DNA of 64,000 bases from CAZHEV01 sp964531335 [NCBI: uncultured bacterium] (GCA_964531335.1 CAZHEV010000003.1:186001-250000), one strand, 5' to 3'. Positions 51,928-60,040 are shown, numbered from the stretch's first letter. The notes: a model not told the origin generated them from the letters alone. Numbers and translations: made by a program.

Positions 51928-51981
51928 AGCCGGCCACCACCTTGCTTCTCAGCCGGCCACCACCTTGCTTCTCAGCCGGCC
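51928..51981. repeat. 23-bp tandem duplication at the end of the FAH-family gene
   Basis: The 23-bp unit beginning AGCCGGCCACC and ending TTGCTTCTC occurs at 51928-51950 and 51951-51973, followed by an 8-bp partial third copy. The FAH stop (51949-51951) spans the junction of the two copies. As 23 is not a multiple of three, the duplication shifted the frame and may have made the present stop. Confidence 0.8.
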
Positions 51982-52812
51982 CAAGCCCTCTATCTCGATT
52001 GTCACCACGTCGCCGGGTTTGAGAAAGACCGGGGGGTCCCGGAAGACTCCAACGCCGGCCGGGGTGCCGGTGGCTATTATGTCCCCGGGCAGAAGCGTCA
52101 TGGCCTCCGATATGTATGATATGACGTGGGGTATGTCGAATATCAACTCGGCGGTCGTGCTTCTCTGGAGGTTCACATTGTTGATGTAGGAGGCGATGGC
52201 CAAGGAGTGAGGGTCGGTCACCTCATCCGCTGTCACAACGGCGGGGCCGCAAGGCGCGAAAGTGTCGAAGCTCTTGCCCCTGAACCACTGCCGGTCTCCT
52301 CGCTGAATGGTGCGCGCGCTCACGTCGTTGAACACCATGAAGCCCGCGACGGACCGCATCGCTTCTTCGAGGCTCGCGTTCCTAGTTGCGCGGCCTATGA
52401 CTAAGGCCAGCTCCGCTTCGCAGTCCACACGCTCGTCCTGCTTGGGGATAGCTATGTCGTCGTTCGGGCCTGAGAGAGCGCTCGGTGCCTTCGCGAAAAG
52501 CAAAGGCGCGCCGGGGGGCTCCTTGTCCTGCTCGCGGGCGTGATCAGCGTAATTGAGGCCCAGGCATATTACCTTGGAGGCGTCGGGCACAGGAGGACCG
52601 AGCCTTACATCGCCGACGGCAATCCGCCGCCATGCGCCGGCCCCCTCGGCCGCTCCGACCGCGGCGGCCAGCTCCGAGAGCCTGTCTGTCTCGAGAATGC
52701 CCCTTACGGTGGCTGGGAAGGAGGCGTCTATGGAAGCGACGTCCACTATCTCATCCCCGAGCAGCAGGCCCGGCCTCTCACTTCCTCTCACTCCGTAGCT
52801 AACCAACCGCAA
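51949..52812 (-). CDS. Fumarylacetoacetate hydrolase (FAH) family protein
   Basis: The 287-residue protein is a typical two-domain FAH-family enzyme. An N-terminal domain of about 70 residues is followed by the catalytic core. The core has SKVICLGLNYADHAREQ, the metal Glu residues in DCEAELALVIG, NDVSARTIQRGDRQWFRGKSFDTFAPCGP and a closing DIIATGTPAGVG. Members act as acylpyruvate hydrolases, oxaloacetate decarboxylases or aromatic meta-cleavage isomerase/decarboxylases; the choice is open. The TTG at 52812 is preceded by AAGGAGGG. The last codons and stop lie in a 23-bp tandem duplication. Confidence 0.9.
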   Translation of the reverse strand: MRLVSYGVRGSERPGLLLGDEIVDVASIDASFPATVRGILETDRLSELAAAVGAAEGAGAWRRIAVGDVRLGPPVPDASKVICLGLNYADHAREQDKEPPGAPLLFAKAPSALSGPNDDIAIPKQDERVDCEAELALVIGRATRNASLEEAMRSVAGFMVFNDVSARTIQRGDRQWFRGKSFDTFAPCGPAVVTADEVTDPHSLAIASYINNVNLQRSTTAELIFDIPHVISYISEAMTLLPGDIIATGTPAGVGVFRDPPVFLKPGDVVTIEIEGLGRLRSKVVAG

Positions 52813-52911
52813 CTGATCGGCCCTCCTTCCTCAACTGTGAAGCGTCAAAGCCGGCGCGTTCCCGCACGGCCTCGTGTCTCGCCGTCCTAGGTTCGAGCAT
52901 AGCCCGCCGGG

Positions 52912-52959
52912 GCCGCCCGGGGCAACATTGACGGCGCCGCCCGGGGCAACATTGACGGG
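52912..52959. repeat. 24-bp tandem repeat upstream of the zinc-ribbon/LiaF-like gene
   Basis: Two copies, 52912-52935 and 52936-52959, differ only in the last base. Each holds a TTGACG hexamer, so the duplication copied a -35 box; only the second is at working distance from the -10. Confidence 0.8.
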
Positions 52960-52980
52960 GCCGCCGCCGTATAGTAGATT
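52952..52980 (+). promoter_or_regulatory. Promoter of the zinc-ribbon/LiaF-like gene
   Basis: TTGACG (52952-52957), 17-bp spacer, TAGATT (52975-52980). The start near 52987 leaves about 43 nt to the ATG. The -10 is the same TAGATT found at the cytochrome and tetR promoters. Confidence 0.55.
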
Positions 52981-53029
52981 GCAGGCGAGGAACGCCTAGT
53001 GCCGCTATTACCTTCTCAAGGAGGAGGAT

Positions 53030-53287
53030 ATGAAGCAGTGCCCAGTGTGCGTAAAGGAGCTGCCGGATGACGCGGTCTACTGCGCGTACTGCGGATACGA
53101 TGTCAAGACCGGCATAGCCCCGGTCAGGAAGAAGACCGACGATCGCAGTGGCAGGTTCCTAGGCGGTATAGTGCTGATCGTGCTGGGAGCGATCTTCCTG
53201 GTCGAGGCCTACACCAACTATGGCTTCGATCGGCTCTGGCCTCTTCTGCTCATTGCGATCGGGATAGGCGTGTTGCTGAAGAGGTAG
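53030..53287 (+). CDS. Zinc-ribbon membrane protein with LiaI/LiaF-like TM pair
   Basis: The 85-residue protein starts with a double-CxxC zinc ribbon, MKQCPVCVKELPDDAVYCAYCGYDV. A charged linker follows, then two TM helices, FLGGIVLIVLGAIFLVEAY and LWPLLLIAIGIGVLLKR. The TM pair resembles the DUF5668/LiaI-LiaF TM module, in which the phrase RLWPLLLIxIGxxLL is typical. It may be a small membrane sensor or scaffold; no partner gene is adjacent. AAGGAGGAGGAT gives a strong ribosome site and a clear promoter lies upstream. Confidence 0.83.
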   Translation: MKQCPVCVKELPDDAVYCAYCGYDVKTGIAPVRKKTDDRSGRFLGGIVLIVLGAIFLVEAYTNYGFDRLWPLLLIAIGIGVLLKR

Positions 53288-53356
53288 TGACGGCGTGCCC
53301 GCGGCGAGGCCCGCGCCGGGTCCCCGGAGGGCCCGCTTGCCAACCGGCGGATTACC

Positions 53357-55489
53357 TCAGCGGCGCAGCAGGGCTCTGGCCTCTCGGTTTTCCGGATCTA
53401 TCGAGAGACACTTCTCCAGCTGCTGTCTGGCCTCGGGGTTTCTGCCAAGCGCCATAAGCGCCTTAGCCAGAAGCAGCCGGGACTCCACCGAATTGGGTTC
53501 CAGAGAGACCGCCTCTTCGAACTGCTTTGCAGCCTCGTGCATGTCTCCCGTGCTCCAGCAGACGGCCCCGTAGTCCCGCCTCAGTTTGGCTGAGTGCGGC
53601 TCTATCTCGTTGGCCCTGCGCATATGGGGGAGAGCTTCCTGGAAAAGCCCTCTCTTGGCATAGAAGGTCCCTAGGGCGCCGTGCACGCTGGCCTTGGAAG
53701 GCTCTATCTCGAGTGCCCTCCGGTACTCCCTCACCGCGAGGGAGTCCCTGCCGGCGCGATCGTAGAGCACGGCCAGGTTGACGTGGGCTTTCACGTAACC
53801 CGGATCCAGCGAAAGAGCCCTCTTGAAGCTCATCTCGGCATCAGCCGGCTCCCTTAGCTCCATCTGGGCGAGGCCGAGATTGTTGTGCGCCGAGGGGCTC
53901 GACGGGTCGCTTGCTATCGCCTGCTGGAAGGCCTCCTTCGCCTCCCCGTACCGTCCTTCCCTCAGCAACGCCACACCTTCGTTGGAGTGCCAGGAGGCGA
54001 GCTTCTCAGGATCGGAGGCCTCCTCGGCCTTTTCCTCGTCGCCTTGCGAGGCGGGCCCGAGGTACCCCAGGGCCCTGAGCTTCTCCAGCATATCCTCATC
54101 GACTTCCGATTCCCCGGTCTCTTCGCCGGGCGTGTCTCCGGCGAGGTCATACGGCTTCTTTCCCTCGATCTCGTATGTCTCTACCGTCTTCACCGGATTC
54201 GCTTCCAGGAAGCTCTCCGTCATCGCCTCGGTGATGGGCCGGCCGTCCATGTCCTCGGCGACGGGCAGTCCCAGCAGGGCGAGAACCGTGGGCGCCAGGT
54301 CCAGCACCGAGGCTCCCTGGATGGCCACGCCGGGCTTTATGTGAGGGCCCCACATCATGATGACTCCCTGAAGCCTGTGCCATCGCGCCGCGCCGGGCTC
54401 GCGCGGCCCGGGCGCGCTTTGAGGCCTCGAAGCGCCCGTCTTGAAACCATGGTCGGAGACGATTATCACGCAATAGTCGTCTCCGGCCGCCTCTAGGAAC
54501 TCTCCCAGCAGCCCGTCGATGTGACGGTAGGCCGCGTCCATCGCGCCCCCGTACTTCCGCATGTCCTCCTCGCTCACGCCGGGCATGAGGGGCGGCTCGT
54601 AGGGCACGAACAGATGGCCCACGCTGTCGGTTTCCTCGAAGTAGACGGCCATCAGGTCCGGCCTGTCGTCGCGCAGGATCTTGAGGCCCAGGTGCCTGTA
54701 GATCTCGCTGGTGATGTATATCAGCCTCAGATTGTTGATCGGATTGGATATATCAAAAGACGCGGCCTTCGCCTCCTGGAGCTCCTCCTCTGTTATGTCC
54801 ACAAAGCGCGTCATTGTCGCGTGGTCGACGGAGCCCACCTCCTCGGCTATGCTGTCAACCGTGGCGATAATGGAAGCGGGGTTGCAAAGTCTCGTGTGAC
54901 TCTCATCCGATATGTAAGCGGAGTGATATGAGACTCGATCCGACACGATAGTGCCGTTGACCTTTTCGGCGGGCCACGTCGCGAGCCAGCCGACGAAAGC
55001 CACTTCTCTATCCTGAGCGCCCGCGATATTCCAGAGAGCGCGCACCCGCCTCATTTTGCTCGTCACGGGAACGAGCTTGCCCGTGGATGGGTCCTTCACC
55101 AGGAAGTCGAGTATGCCGTGTTTGTCGGGGGTCTTACCTGTTGCCATGGAGGTCCATATAAGTGGCGAAAGGATGGGCTCGAGCGAACGAAGGAGGCCCG
55201 AGCTCCCCTCGCTGATCAGCCGCTCGAACGTGGGCACCTCTCCGCGCTCCATCAACCTCTCGAGTATCAGCATGTCCACGCCGTCGACGCCCAGGATGAG
55301 GACCTTTGTGCCCTCCGAGCGGGCGACCTTGTCCTTCTGTCCGCATCCGGGCAGGATGGCTCCCAGCAGCAGACATCCGACGATCGCGGAGAGGATTACG
55401 GGCGGGATGGCCCTCGCGAGGCGGCCTCCTGCGGAGACCGCCGAAGGGCGCGCACTCGCGGACAGAAATTTGCGATGGAAGAACGTCAT
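53357..55489 (-). CDS. Lipoprotein type I phosphodiesterase/nucleotide pyrophosphatase with C-terminal TPR repeats
   Basis: The product (about 710 residues) has a hydrophobic lipoprotein signal (VILSAIVGCLLLGAILPGC). An alkaline-phosphatase superfamily domain begins KVLILGVDGVDMLILERL, where D is a metal ligand, and continues with LSPLIWTSMATGKTPDKHGILDF (nucleophile Thr in SMATG) and IIVSDHGFKTG. An acidic linker follows, then about five TPR units (PSSPSAHNNLGLAQMELREP, PGYVKAHVNLAVLYDRAGRD and so on). Enzymes of this family hydrolyse phosphodiesters or phosphonates, or transfer phospho-groups to envelope polymers; the TPRs should bind a protein partner. The start is uncertain: the ATG at 55489 lacks a strong ribosome site. 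Confidence 0.85.
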   Translation of the reverse strand: MTFFHRKFLSASARPSAVSAGGRLARAIPPVILSAIVGCLLLGAILPGCGQKDKVARSEGTKVLILGVDGVDMLILERLMERGEVPTFERLISEGSSGLLRSLEPILSPLIWTSMATGKTPDKHGILDFLVKDPSTGKLVPVTSKMRRVRALWNIAGAQDREVAFVGWLATWPAEKVNGTIVSDRVSYHSAYISDESHTRLCNPASIIATVDSIAEEVGSVDHATMTRFVDITEEELQEAKAASFDISNPINNLRLIYITSEIYRHLGLKILRDDRPDLMAVYFEETDSVGHLFVPYEPPLMPGVSEEDMRKYGGAMDAAYRHIDGLLGEFLEAAGDDYCVIIVSDHGFKTGASRPQSAPGPREPGAARWHRLQGVIMMWGPHIKPGVAIQGASVLDLAPTVLALLGLPVAEDMDGRPITEAMTESFLEANPVKTVETYEIEGKKPYDLAGDTPGEETGESEVDEDMLEKLRALGYLGPASQGDEEKAEEASDPEKLASWHSNEGVALLREGRYGEAKEAFQQAIASDPSSPSAHNNLGLAQMELREPADAEMSFKRALSLDPGYVKAHVNLAVLYDRAGRDSLAVREYRRALEIEPSKASVHGALGTFYAKRGLFQEALPHMRRANEIEPHSAKLRRDYGAVCWSTGDMHEAAKQFEEAVSLEPNSVESRLLLAKALMALGRNPEARQQLEKCLSIDPENREARALLRR

Positions 55490-55850
55490 TGGGCAAATAC
55501 TCAAGTGGATTAGGAACCGCCCGTGCGCCGGGCCCCGGGGGCGGCCTACTCCAATTAGATCGTGGGGACTTGAAAATGTGACCTGCGCCTGTCGTCGCGG
55601 CGATGCCACCCTACACTCAATCCTATCCGACTCGGGGGCTCAGCACAAGAGGCCCCCGTATCAGTTCCCGTCTCAGTCTACGCCGCCGGCTTCGTCCTGA
55701 GAGGGGGGACCGCCGCCGGGCTTTTCCCGCAGCGGACTTTCCAAGTGGGGCTGTCACCGGCAACCGCAGCTTTCGCGTTGACCCGCGCGGGGCCGTGGGG
55801 CTAGAGTAGATGGGAGTAGGCCCTCTGGTTTCTTGAAAGGACGCTTGCAC
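55490..55850. other. Divergent intergenic region between phosphodiesterase-TPR and PPC-domain genes
   Basis: These 361 bases carry the plus-strand promoter at 55778-55807. I see no clear minus-strand promoter for the phosphodiesterase gene, no repeat and no RNA gene. Confidence 0.4.
55778..55807 (+). promoter_or_regulatory. Promoter of the PPC-domain gene
   Basis: TTGACC (55778-55783), 18-bp spacer, TAGAGT (55802-55807). The start near 55814 is about 37 nt before the ATG at 55851. Confidence 0.5.
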
Positions 55851-56270
55851 ATGGAATGGAAACAGATAGAAGACCGTTATCTTATAAGGCTCGACGTCGG
55901 AGACGAAGTGATAGCCTCGGTACAGGGCTTCGCGGCCGAGCTGGGGATAGGAAGCGGGATGGTGTCGGGAATAGGCGGGATCGAGAACGTGGTCCTGGGC
56001 TACTACGATCTCGACGCGAGGTCCTATCTCAAGAAAGAGCTCGAAGGCCGGTATGAGATGTTGAATCTGGCGGGCAACCTCTCCCTTGTGGACAAGGAGC
56101 GCTTCTTCCACGCGCACGCCATAGTCTCAGGGCCGGACATGGCCACACTCGGAGGCCATCTCTTCCAGGCGACCGTCGCCGTGACGGCCGAGCTGTACCT
56201 GTGGGGATCAACTGTGTCCGTGAGCCGTTCCCTCGATGACGGTGTGGGTCTAAACACGCTGGATCTCTGA
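55851..56270 (+). CDS. PPC/DUF296-domain protein
   Basis: The 139-residue protein matches the plant and prokaryote conserved (PPC, DUF296) domain: YLIRLDVGDEVIASVQGFAAELGI, GSGMVSGIGGIENVVLGYYD, YEMLNLAGNLSL and FFHAHAIVSG...GGHLFQATVAVTAE. The His residues in HAH and GGH form the likely metal site. In plants the domain assembles trimers in AT-hook proteins; bacterial single-domain forms have no settled function. The ATG at 55851 has AAAGGA 10 nt upstream. A RecB-like nuclease gene follows after 13 bp, so the two are likely co-transcribed. Confidence 0.87.
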   Translation: MEWKQIEDRYLIRLDVGDEVIASVQGFAAELGIGSGMVSGIGGIENVVLGYYDLDARSYLKKELEGRYEMLNLAGNLSLVDKERFFHAHAIVSGPDMATLGGHLFQATVAVTAELYLWGSTVSVSRSLDDGVGLNTLDL

Positions 56271-56283
56271 GGGCAACTCCCCT

Positions 56284-57096
56284 GTGTTCAGAATAAGCCA
56301 CTACAAGATCTCCACTTTTCTGCACTGCCCCCTACAGTACAGGATGAGATATGTCGACTTCCTCGGCGCGCGCTACAGGAAGAACTGGCCGTTTCTTGTG
56401 TTAGGGCACGCGGTCCACAGAGCATTGGCCGATTTCTTCGGCATGGAGGACATGGCTTCGCGCACTCCCGCGAAGCTCAAGGAGCTGTTGAGAGCGAACT
56501 GGCTCAAGGAGGACAGAGGCGTCTTCTCGTCCAGGAACGAAGAGAGGCGTTGGGGCCTGGTGGCGCTTTCGATGCTGGACAACTACTGCGATATGGGCGA
56601 CTTGAAAGCGCGGCCGGCTTACATAGAGGAGACCGTAGAGGTAGCGGTTTCCGATTTCCTCCTCTCGGGCCGTATAGACAGAATCGACGAGGTCGCGCCG
56701 GGCTACTACGAGGTGATCGACTACAAGACGGGCAAGTCCGTGCCCACGCAAAGGGACCTCGACAAAGACCTTCAGATGACCATCTATGCGACGATAGCGA
56801 AGCACCACTTCGGCTTCGTTCCTTCGAGGTTGACGGCAGATTACCTGCGCAGCGGCGTGAGCATAGCCACAACAAGAACCGTGGACGACATAGCCGAAGG
56901 CATAGACGAGATCAGGGGCCTCATCGAGCGGATAAAGGATTGCAAGGACTTCGAGGCCCGCCCGGGCAGGCTTTGCCAGTGGTGCGATTTTCTGGAAATA
57001 TGCGAAGCCGGGTCGGAGGCCGTGCAGGCGTGGGTCAACGGAGACGCGGTCGAGCCCGCGAAGCAAACCAAGAGCAAAGAAAAGTCGAAACCATGA
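56284..57096 (+). CDS. PD-(D/E)XK nuclease with iron-sulfur cysteines (RecB/Cas4-like)
   Basis: The 270-residue protein has the RecB-family core: SHYKISTFLHCPLQYRMRYVDFLG at the N-terminus with one Cys, LGHAVHRALADFF (His motif), GRIDRIDEV...YEVIDYKTGK (Asp, Glu-like and Lys active-site motif II-III) and a C-terminal Cys triplet in CQWCDFLEICEAG. One early plus three late Cys is the Fe-S pattern of AddB and Cas4. No cas gene, CRISPR array or helicase is nearby, so it is a stand-alone repair-type nuclease. The GTG at 56284 starts it, with GAGGG upstream. The tail is Lys-rich. Confidence 0.86.
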   Translation: MFRISHYKISTFLHCPLQYRMRYVDFLGARYRKNWPFLVLGHAVHRALADFFGMEDMASRTPAKLKELLRANWLKEDRGVFSSRNEERRWGLVALSMLDNYCDMGDLKARPAYIEETVEVAVSDFLLSGRIDRIDEVAPGYYEVIDYKTGKSVPTQRDLDKDLQMTIYATIAKHHFGFVPSRLTADYLRSGVSIATTRTVDDIAEGIDEIRGLIERIKDCKDFEARPGRLCQWCDFLEICEAGSEAVQAWVNGDAVEPAKQTKSKEKSKP

Positions 57097-57124
57097 GTCC
57101 CCACCAGACCGGTGCAGAAGGTCT

Positions 57125-58345
57125 CTATTTCCGGTCCATCACCGTCGAGCGAAGCGCGGATGCGAGCAGCTCGTAATCTTCCTGTTTATTATATATCTGG
57201 GCAGACACGCGGATCAGCCTCCTGGGCGCCGACGGCCATGCGATGATCGGAACCTCGATGCTGTGGCTGTCGAACAGCTCGCGCCGGAGCGGATCGTTGT
57301 CGCCGGTCATGGACGGTTCGGTGCCATCGCCATCCGGGAGTTGGAGTGCCGCGAGAGAGCCTGTCATCTCGTCCGGGCATAGGGCCGGGGCTCCCAGAGC
57401 CTCACGGAGGCGCGATCCCGCCTGGAGAGCCAGGTTCCTGTTGCGCCGCATGAGCTCCGGCCATCCGCCGGGCAGGAGAGAGCCCATGTACTCGATAGCC
57501 TTTGCGACGGAAAGATAGGCCGTCGGGTCCGACGTGCCCGTCCAGTCGAACCTCAGATGAAAGGGGGAACGGTCGGTCCTTTTCGCGCCGTAGCCGAGGC
57601 TCACGACAAGCGGTCTGACGGCCTCGCGTTTGTCGGCCCTAACGTAGAGGAAGGCGGATCCCTTGGGGGCGCATAGCCACTTATGACAGTTGCCCGTATA
57701 GTACGCCGCCCCGACGTCCCTTACGCTGAGCGGGATCATGCCGGGCGCGTGGGCCCCGTCCACCAGGACATCGATCCCTCTGTCGCGCATTTCCCTGGCT
57801 ATGGCGGCGACCGGGAAGACTATCCCGGTGGGGCTCGTCACGTGGTCTATCAGGCAAATCCGCGTCCTTGGGCTCGTCCGGCTCAGCAGGGATCGGGTGA
57901 CCTCTTCCGGCGAGCCGATCGGGACGCGGACCGCGGCCTCTACGGCTACGGCGCCCGTGTCCGCGGCTATTCTCTGCAAGGTGTACCTGCAGGAGGGATA
58001 GACATGATCGGTTGTCAACATCTCGTCGCCGGGCTTCAGGTCCAGAGAGCGCAAGACCGTGTTCACGCCGGTCGTCGCGTTCGGGACGAACGCCATCCCC
58101 TCGGGGGCCGCGTCGATGAAGCTCCCGAGAGTCTCTCTGGAGGCGTCCAACAAGCCCTCCAGCTCTCGAGCGAGGAACAGGACCGGGTCGCGCTCCAGCC
58201 TCTCCCTGAGCGCGGACTGGGCGTCGAGAACGGCCTTGGGACAAGCGCCGAAGCTCCCATGGTTGAGGAAAGTGATATCCTTGTCGAGAAGCCATAAGTC
58301 CCTCGGGTCAACGGTCCCGCCCGAGGTGTGGATACGTCCAGACAC
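57125..58345 (-). CDS. Class V PLP aminotransferase, isopenicillin-N-epimerase-like
   Basis: The product (about 406 residues) is a fold-type I class V aminotransferase. FLNHGSFGACPKAVLDAQ at the N-terminus is typical of the epimerase-like group. PNATTGVNTVLRSL binds PLP phosphate, ICLIDHVTSPTGIVFPV and VLVDGAHAPGMIPL give the Asp and His contacts, and the PLP Lys lies in YTGNCHKWLCAPKG. Possible reactions are amino-acid epimerisation, cysteine desulfuration or a lyase step; it lacks the Cys loop of NifS/IscS. GTG at 58345 is chosen with AGGTGGGG upstream; GTG at 58354 is the alternative. Its upstream neighbour is the kinase fragment at 58373. Confidence 0.87.
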   Translation of the reverse strand: MSGRIHTSGGTVDPRDLWLLDKDITFLNHGSFGACPKAVLDAQSALRERLERDPVLFLARELEGLLDASRETLGSFIDAAPEGMAFVPNATTGVNTVLRSLDLKPGDEMLTTDHVYPSCRYTLQRIAADTGAVAVEAAVRVPIGSPEEVTRSLLSRTSPRTRICLIDHVTSPTGIVFPVAAIAREMRDRGIDVLVDGAHAPGMIPLSVRDVGAAYYTGNCHKWLCAPKGSAFLYVRADKREAVRPLVVSLGYGAKRTDRSPFHLRFDWTGTSDPTAYLSVAKAIEYMGSLLPGGWPELMRRNRNLALQAGSRLREALGAPALCPDEMTGSLAALQLPDGDGTEPSMTGDNDPLRRELFDSHSIEVPIIAWPSAPRRLIRVSAQIYNKQEDYELLASALRSTVMDRK

Positions 58346-58372
58346 CGGCCCCACCTGTTTTTTCGCGCCTCG

Positions 58373-58543
58373 CTACGCGGCCTGAGACAGCTTCCTGGGT
58401 TTTCTCACCGGCAGAGTGATTGTGAATACCGCGCCGGCCTCGTCGGGGTTGTCCACCGTTATGTGGCCACCGTGATTCTCGATTATGCGATAGCTCGTTG
58501 ACAAGCCGAAACCATGGCCGCTCTCTTTGGTGGTGAAGGTGGG
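58373..58543 (-). pseudogene. Kinase fragment 1: C-terminal HATPase end of a lost histidine kinase
   Basis: On the minus strand this reads PTFTTKESGHGFGLSTSY, then RIIENHGGHITVDNPDE and ends VRKPRKLSQAA plus a stop. That is the last 56 residues of the kinase at 61941-63359, differing by a handful of mostly conservative changes. Similarity stops abruptly at 58543; the rest of the gene is missing. The frame is intact to the stop codon, so loss of the 5' part is recent or the piece is still selected. It cannot act as a kinase. Confidence 0.85.
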
Positions 58544-58901
58544 CTAGGAAGGCAGTGTGTCCCGTCCACTTCCTCGATTCCGGCTTTCTCTGCCACTGCA
58601 TTTTATTGGCGGACAGGGGGATAGATCGCATCTTGTGTTTGGGCTTGACAAAATGGGTCAGGTCTACCACATTAGCGACGAGACAAGGCCCTTCAGAGGC
58701 GGGTCGTAAGTCCACAAGTGAGCTGATAGGTAAGGCCTGAAGCGGAATTCAGCGCGTCCATGAGAAGAGGACATCGAGGCCAAGAGGAATGAGCGCGCAT
58801 CTCTTGCTCTTTCTCCCTGAAGAGCCTGGGGAGGGGTGCGGGATGGCAGATTCGGCTGCGGGAATCATACGGACGGTCCACAGGCGGAGGAGGGAAGATC
58901 G
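58544..58901. other. Region between kinase fragment 1 and peptide gene A
   Basis: The 358 bases include an extragenic sequence around 58585-58695 (TTCCTCGATTCCGGCTTTCT, then TTGACAAAATGGGTCAGG) that has a diverged relative near 60425-60570. A 38-codon frame (58789-58905) ends in an ATGA overlap with peptide gene A, but has a poor ribosome site. No complete gene is convincing here. Confidence 0.4.
58641..58695. repeat. Extragenic repeat copy 1 (TTGACAAAATGGG type)
   Basis: CTTGACAAAATGGGTCAGGT, then CTACCACATTAGCGAC and a trailing GGCC block. The copy near 60517-60575 shares CTTGACAAAATGGG, CTA(C/T)CA(C/T)ATT(A/G)GCGAC and the trailing block. It resembles REP-type intergenic repeats; TTGACA could also act as a -35. 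Confidence 0.5.
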
Positions 58902-59123
58902 ATGATCACGAAGCTAGTCTCCATCACTGGCATGCTTGTGCTGGTTCTTTTCATCCTGCTTCCAGCCACGGCTGATGACGCGGAAGCCGGCATTGCATGT
59001 TGGGTCTATCGCAACTTGGGCTATCATCCGCTGGCCTGGGACCTCTGTATGTTGGAGATCTGGAACGCGTCCGGTCACCCCGAGGTCCCGGATCCCGGGG
59101 AAGGAAGCGGGGGTGACTGGTAG
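58902..59123 (+). CDS. Small secreted peptide A (73 aa), unknown function
   Basis: The frame starts at an ATG with GGAGGAGGGAAG 4-5 nt upstream, an excellent ribosome site. Residues 1-27 are a signal peptide (ITKLVSITGMLVLVLFILLPATADDAEAG region). The mature part is about 45 residues, with AGIACWVYRNLGYHPLAWDL, CMLEIWNASG and an acidic, glycine-rich end that closes GSGGDW. It is related to peptide B (61653-61877): both start with a K-L-V signal, share the DNA string GAAGCTAGTC, and end in GS-x-x-W after an acidic stretch. Two Cys in the mature part could form a disulfide. Role unknown; a secreted signal or a partner of secreted protein A, 63 bp downstream, is possible. Confidence 0.68.
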   Translation: MITKLVSITGMLVLVLFILLPATADDAEAGIACWVYRNLGYHPLAWDLCMLEIWNASGHPEVPDPGEGSGGDW

Positions 59124-59186
59124 GGTAAGCCAACCGCTCGCATTTTGCCCAGGCGGGTTGACAGCGCTTAGGGAAATGGTGGATTT

Positions 59187-59780
59187 GTGTGCAGATTGAA
59201 TTTCCTATTGGCTGCCGCGGTCCTTGCGGGCGGGTTCGCCGCTGTGAACGCCGGGGCCCCGGGCGGCGGTGTAGTATACAGCGATTCCGCCGGCTGGCGC
59301 GCGCGGCTTAGCGATATCGACCCAGAACGGGTAGAGTGGATCGTTAGGACCGCCGATGAATCGCCCTGTGGTCCGGGAAGCGCTGAACAGATCCGAATCA
59401 TTCATGATGATACTCGAGGGTTTTGGCTCTGTTGCGACGTGAAGGGCCTAAAAGGCAGAGCGATTGAGGTCTGGCGAATGTCCCGCCTGCGGGTCCGGTT
59501 GGCCGGTGGGAATACACTGGAGAGTTCTCGAATCATCGCGGCGGTCGACCCATGTGGCCGCTATGTGTTGGATAACGCGCGATCCCCGTTTCTCGTAACT
59601 GAGAAAGTCCACGGTTATGACGGCGCCGTCCGACTCTATGTTCGGTTCGACCAGCCGTTCACGGCCGACAAGATTGAATCCTGGCACCCCGTGTGCGCGC
59701 GCCTCGTGCCGGCTCCGGATGGAAATGAGCCTTTGCATATCGATTCCCAATCGGTTCCCACCCGCGAGGTTGACAAGTGA
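59187..59780 (+). CDS. Secreted protein A, founder of an unrecognised two-member family
   Basis: The 197-residue product has a signal peptide (LNFLLAAAVLAGGFAAVNA). The mature protein opens VYSDSAGWRARLSDIDPERVEWI. This matches FYADPAGWKLSLTEKEVDFSEVKMI in secreted protein B: the pattern (V/F)Y-x-D-x-AGW-x-x-x-L...V-x-x-I. Both then have an LCC motif (FWLCCDV here; YLCCALDL in B) followed by a beta-rich half. I recognise no known domain. Four Cys suggest disulfides and a periplasmic or extracellular site. The GTG at 59187 is the start, with GGTGG just upstream. Its stop abuts a degenerate kinase fragment on the other strand. Confidence 0.7.
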   Translation: MCRLNFLLAAAVLAGGFAAVNAGAPGGGVVYSDSAGWRARLSDIDPERVEWIVRTADESPCGPGSAEQIRIIHDDTRGFWLCCDVKGLKGRAIEVWRMSRLRVRLAGGNTLESSRIIAAVDPCGRYVLDNARSPFLVTEKVHGYDGAVRLYVRFDQPFTADKIESWHPVCARLVPAPDGNEPLHIDSQSVPTREVDK

Positions 59781-59870
59781 TTATGGCCCAATTGCGACGC
59801 ACCCACCGTGGCTCTCAATCATACAATGGTCGGCGGGCGATCTAAAGCGGTTGCCGCTAATGCATGACTG
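59781..59870 (-). pseudogene. Kinase fragment 2: highly degenerate HATPase remnant
   Basis: The minus strand reads SGNRFRSPADHCMIESHGG then CVAIGP and a stop. Aligned to the intact kinase segment SGHGFGLSTSYRIVENHGG, residues S, G, F, I, E, H, G and G are kept and several others are similar. DNA similarity is also visible around CCACCGTG-N3-CTC. It begins directly at the stop of secreted protein A. It is older and more decayed than fragments 1 and 3. I found it by eye, so it needs an alignment score. Confidence 0.5.
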
Positions 59871-60040
59871 AACATCAAGGAGTTCGCCTGCCCTTCTTTG
59901 AACCGGCGACGAGAGCAAATAGCGTTTCTGTTGGGATTTGCGAGATTCAGAGTCCGTTAAGACCTATCCCAAGAGATTCTCCAGTAGAAACAGTTCCATT
60001 GTGGAGGAGTCTCTCGACAGACCCTGTTCTCTGAGCGCGG

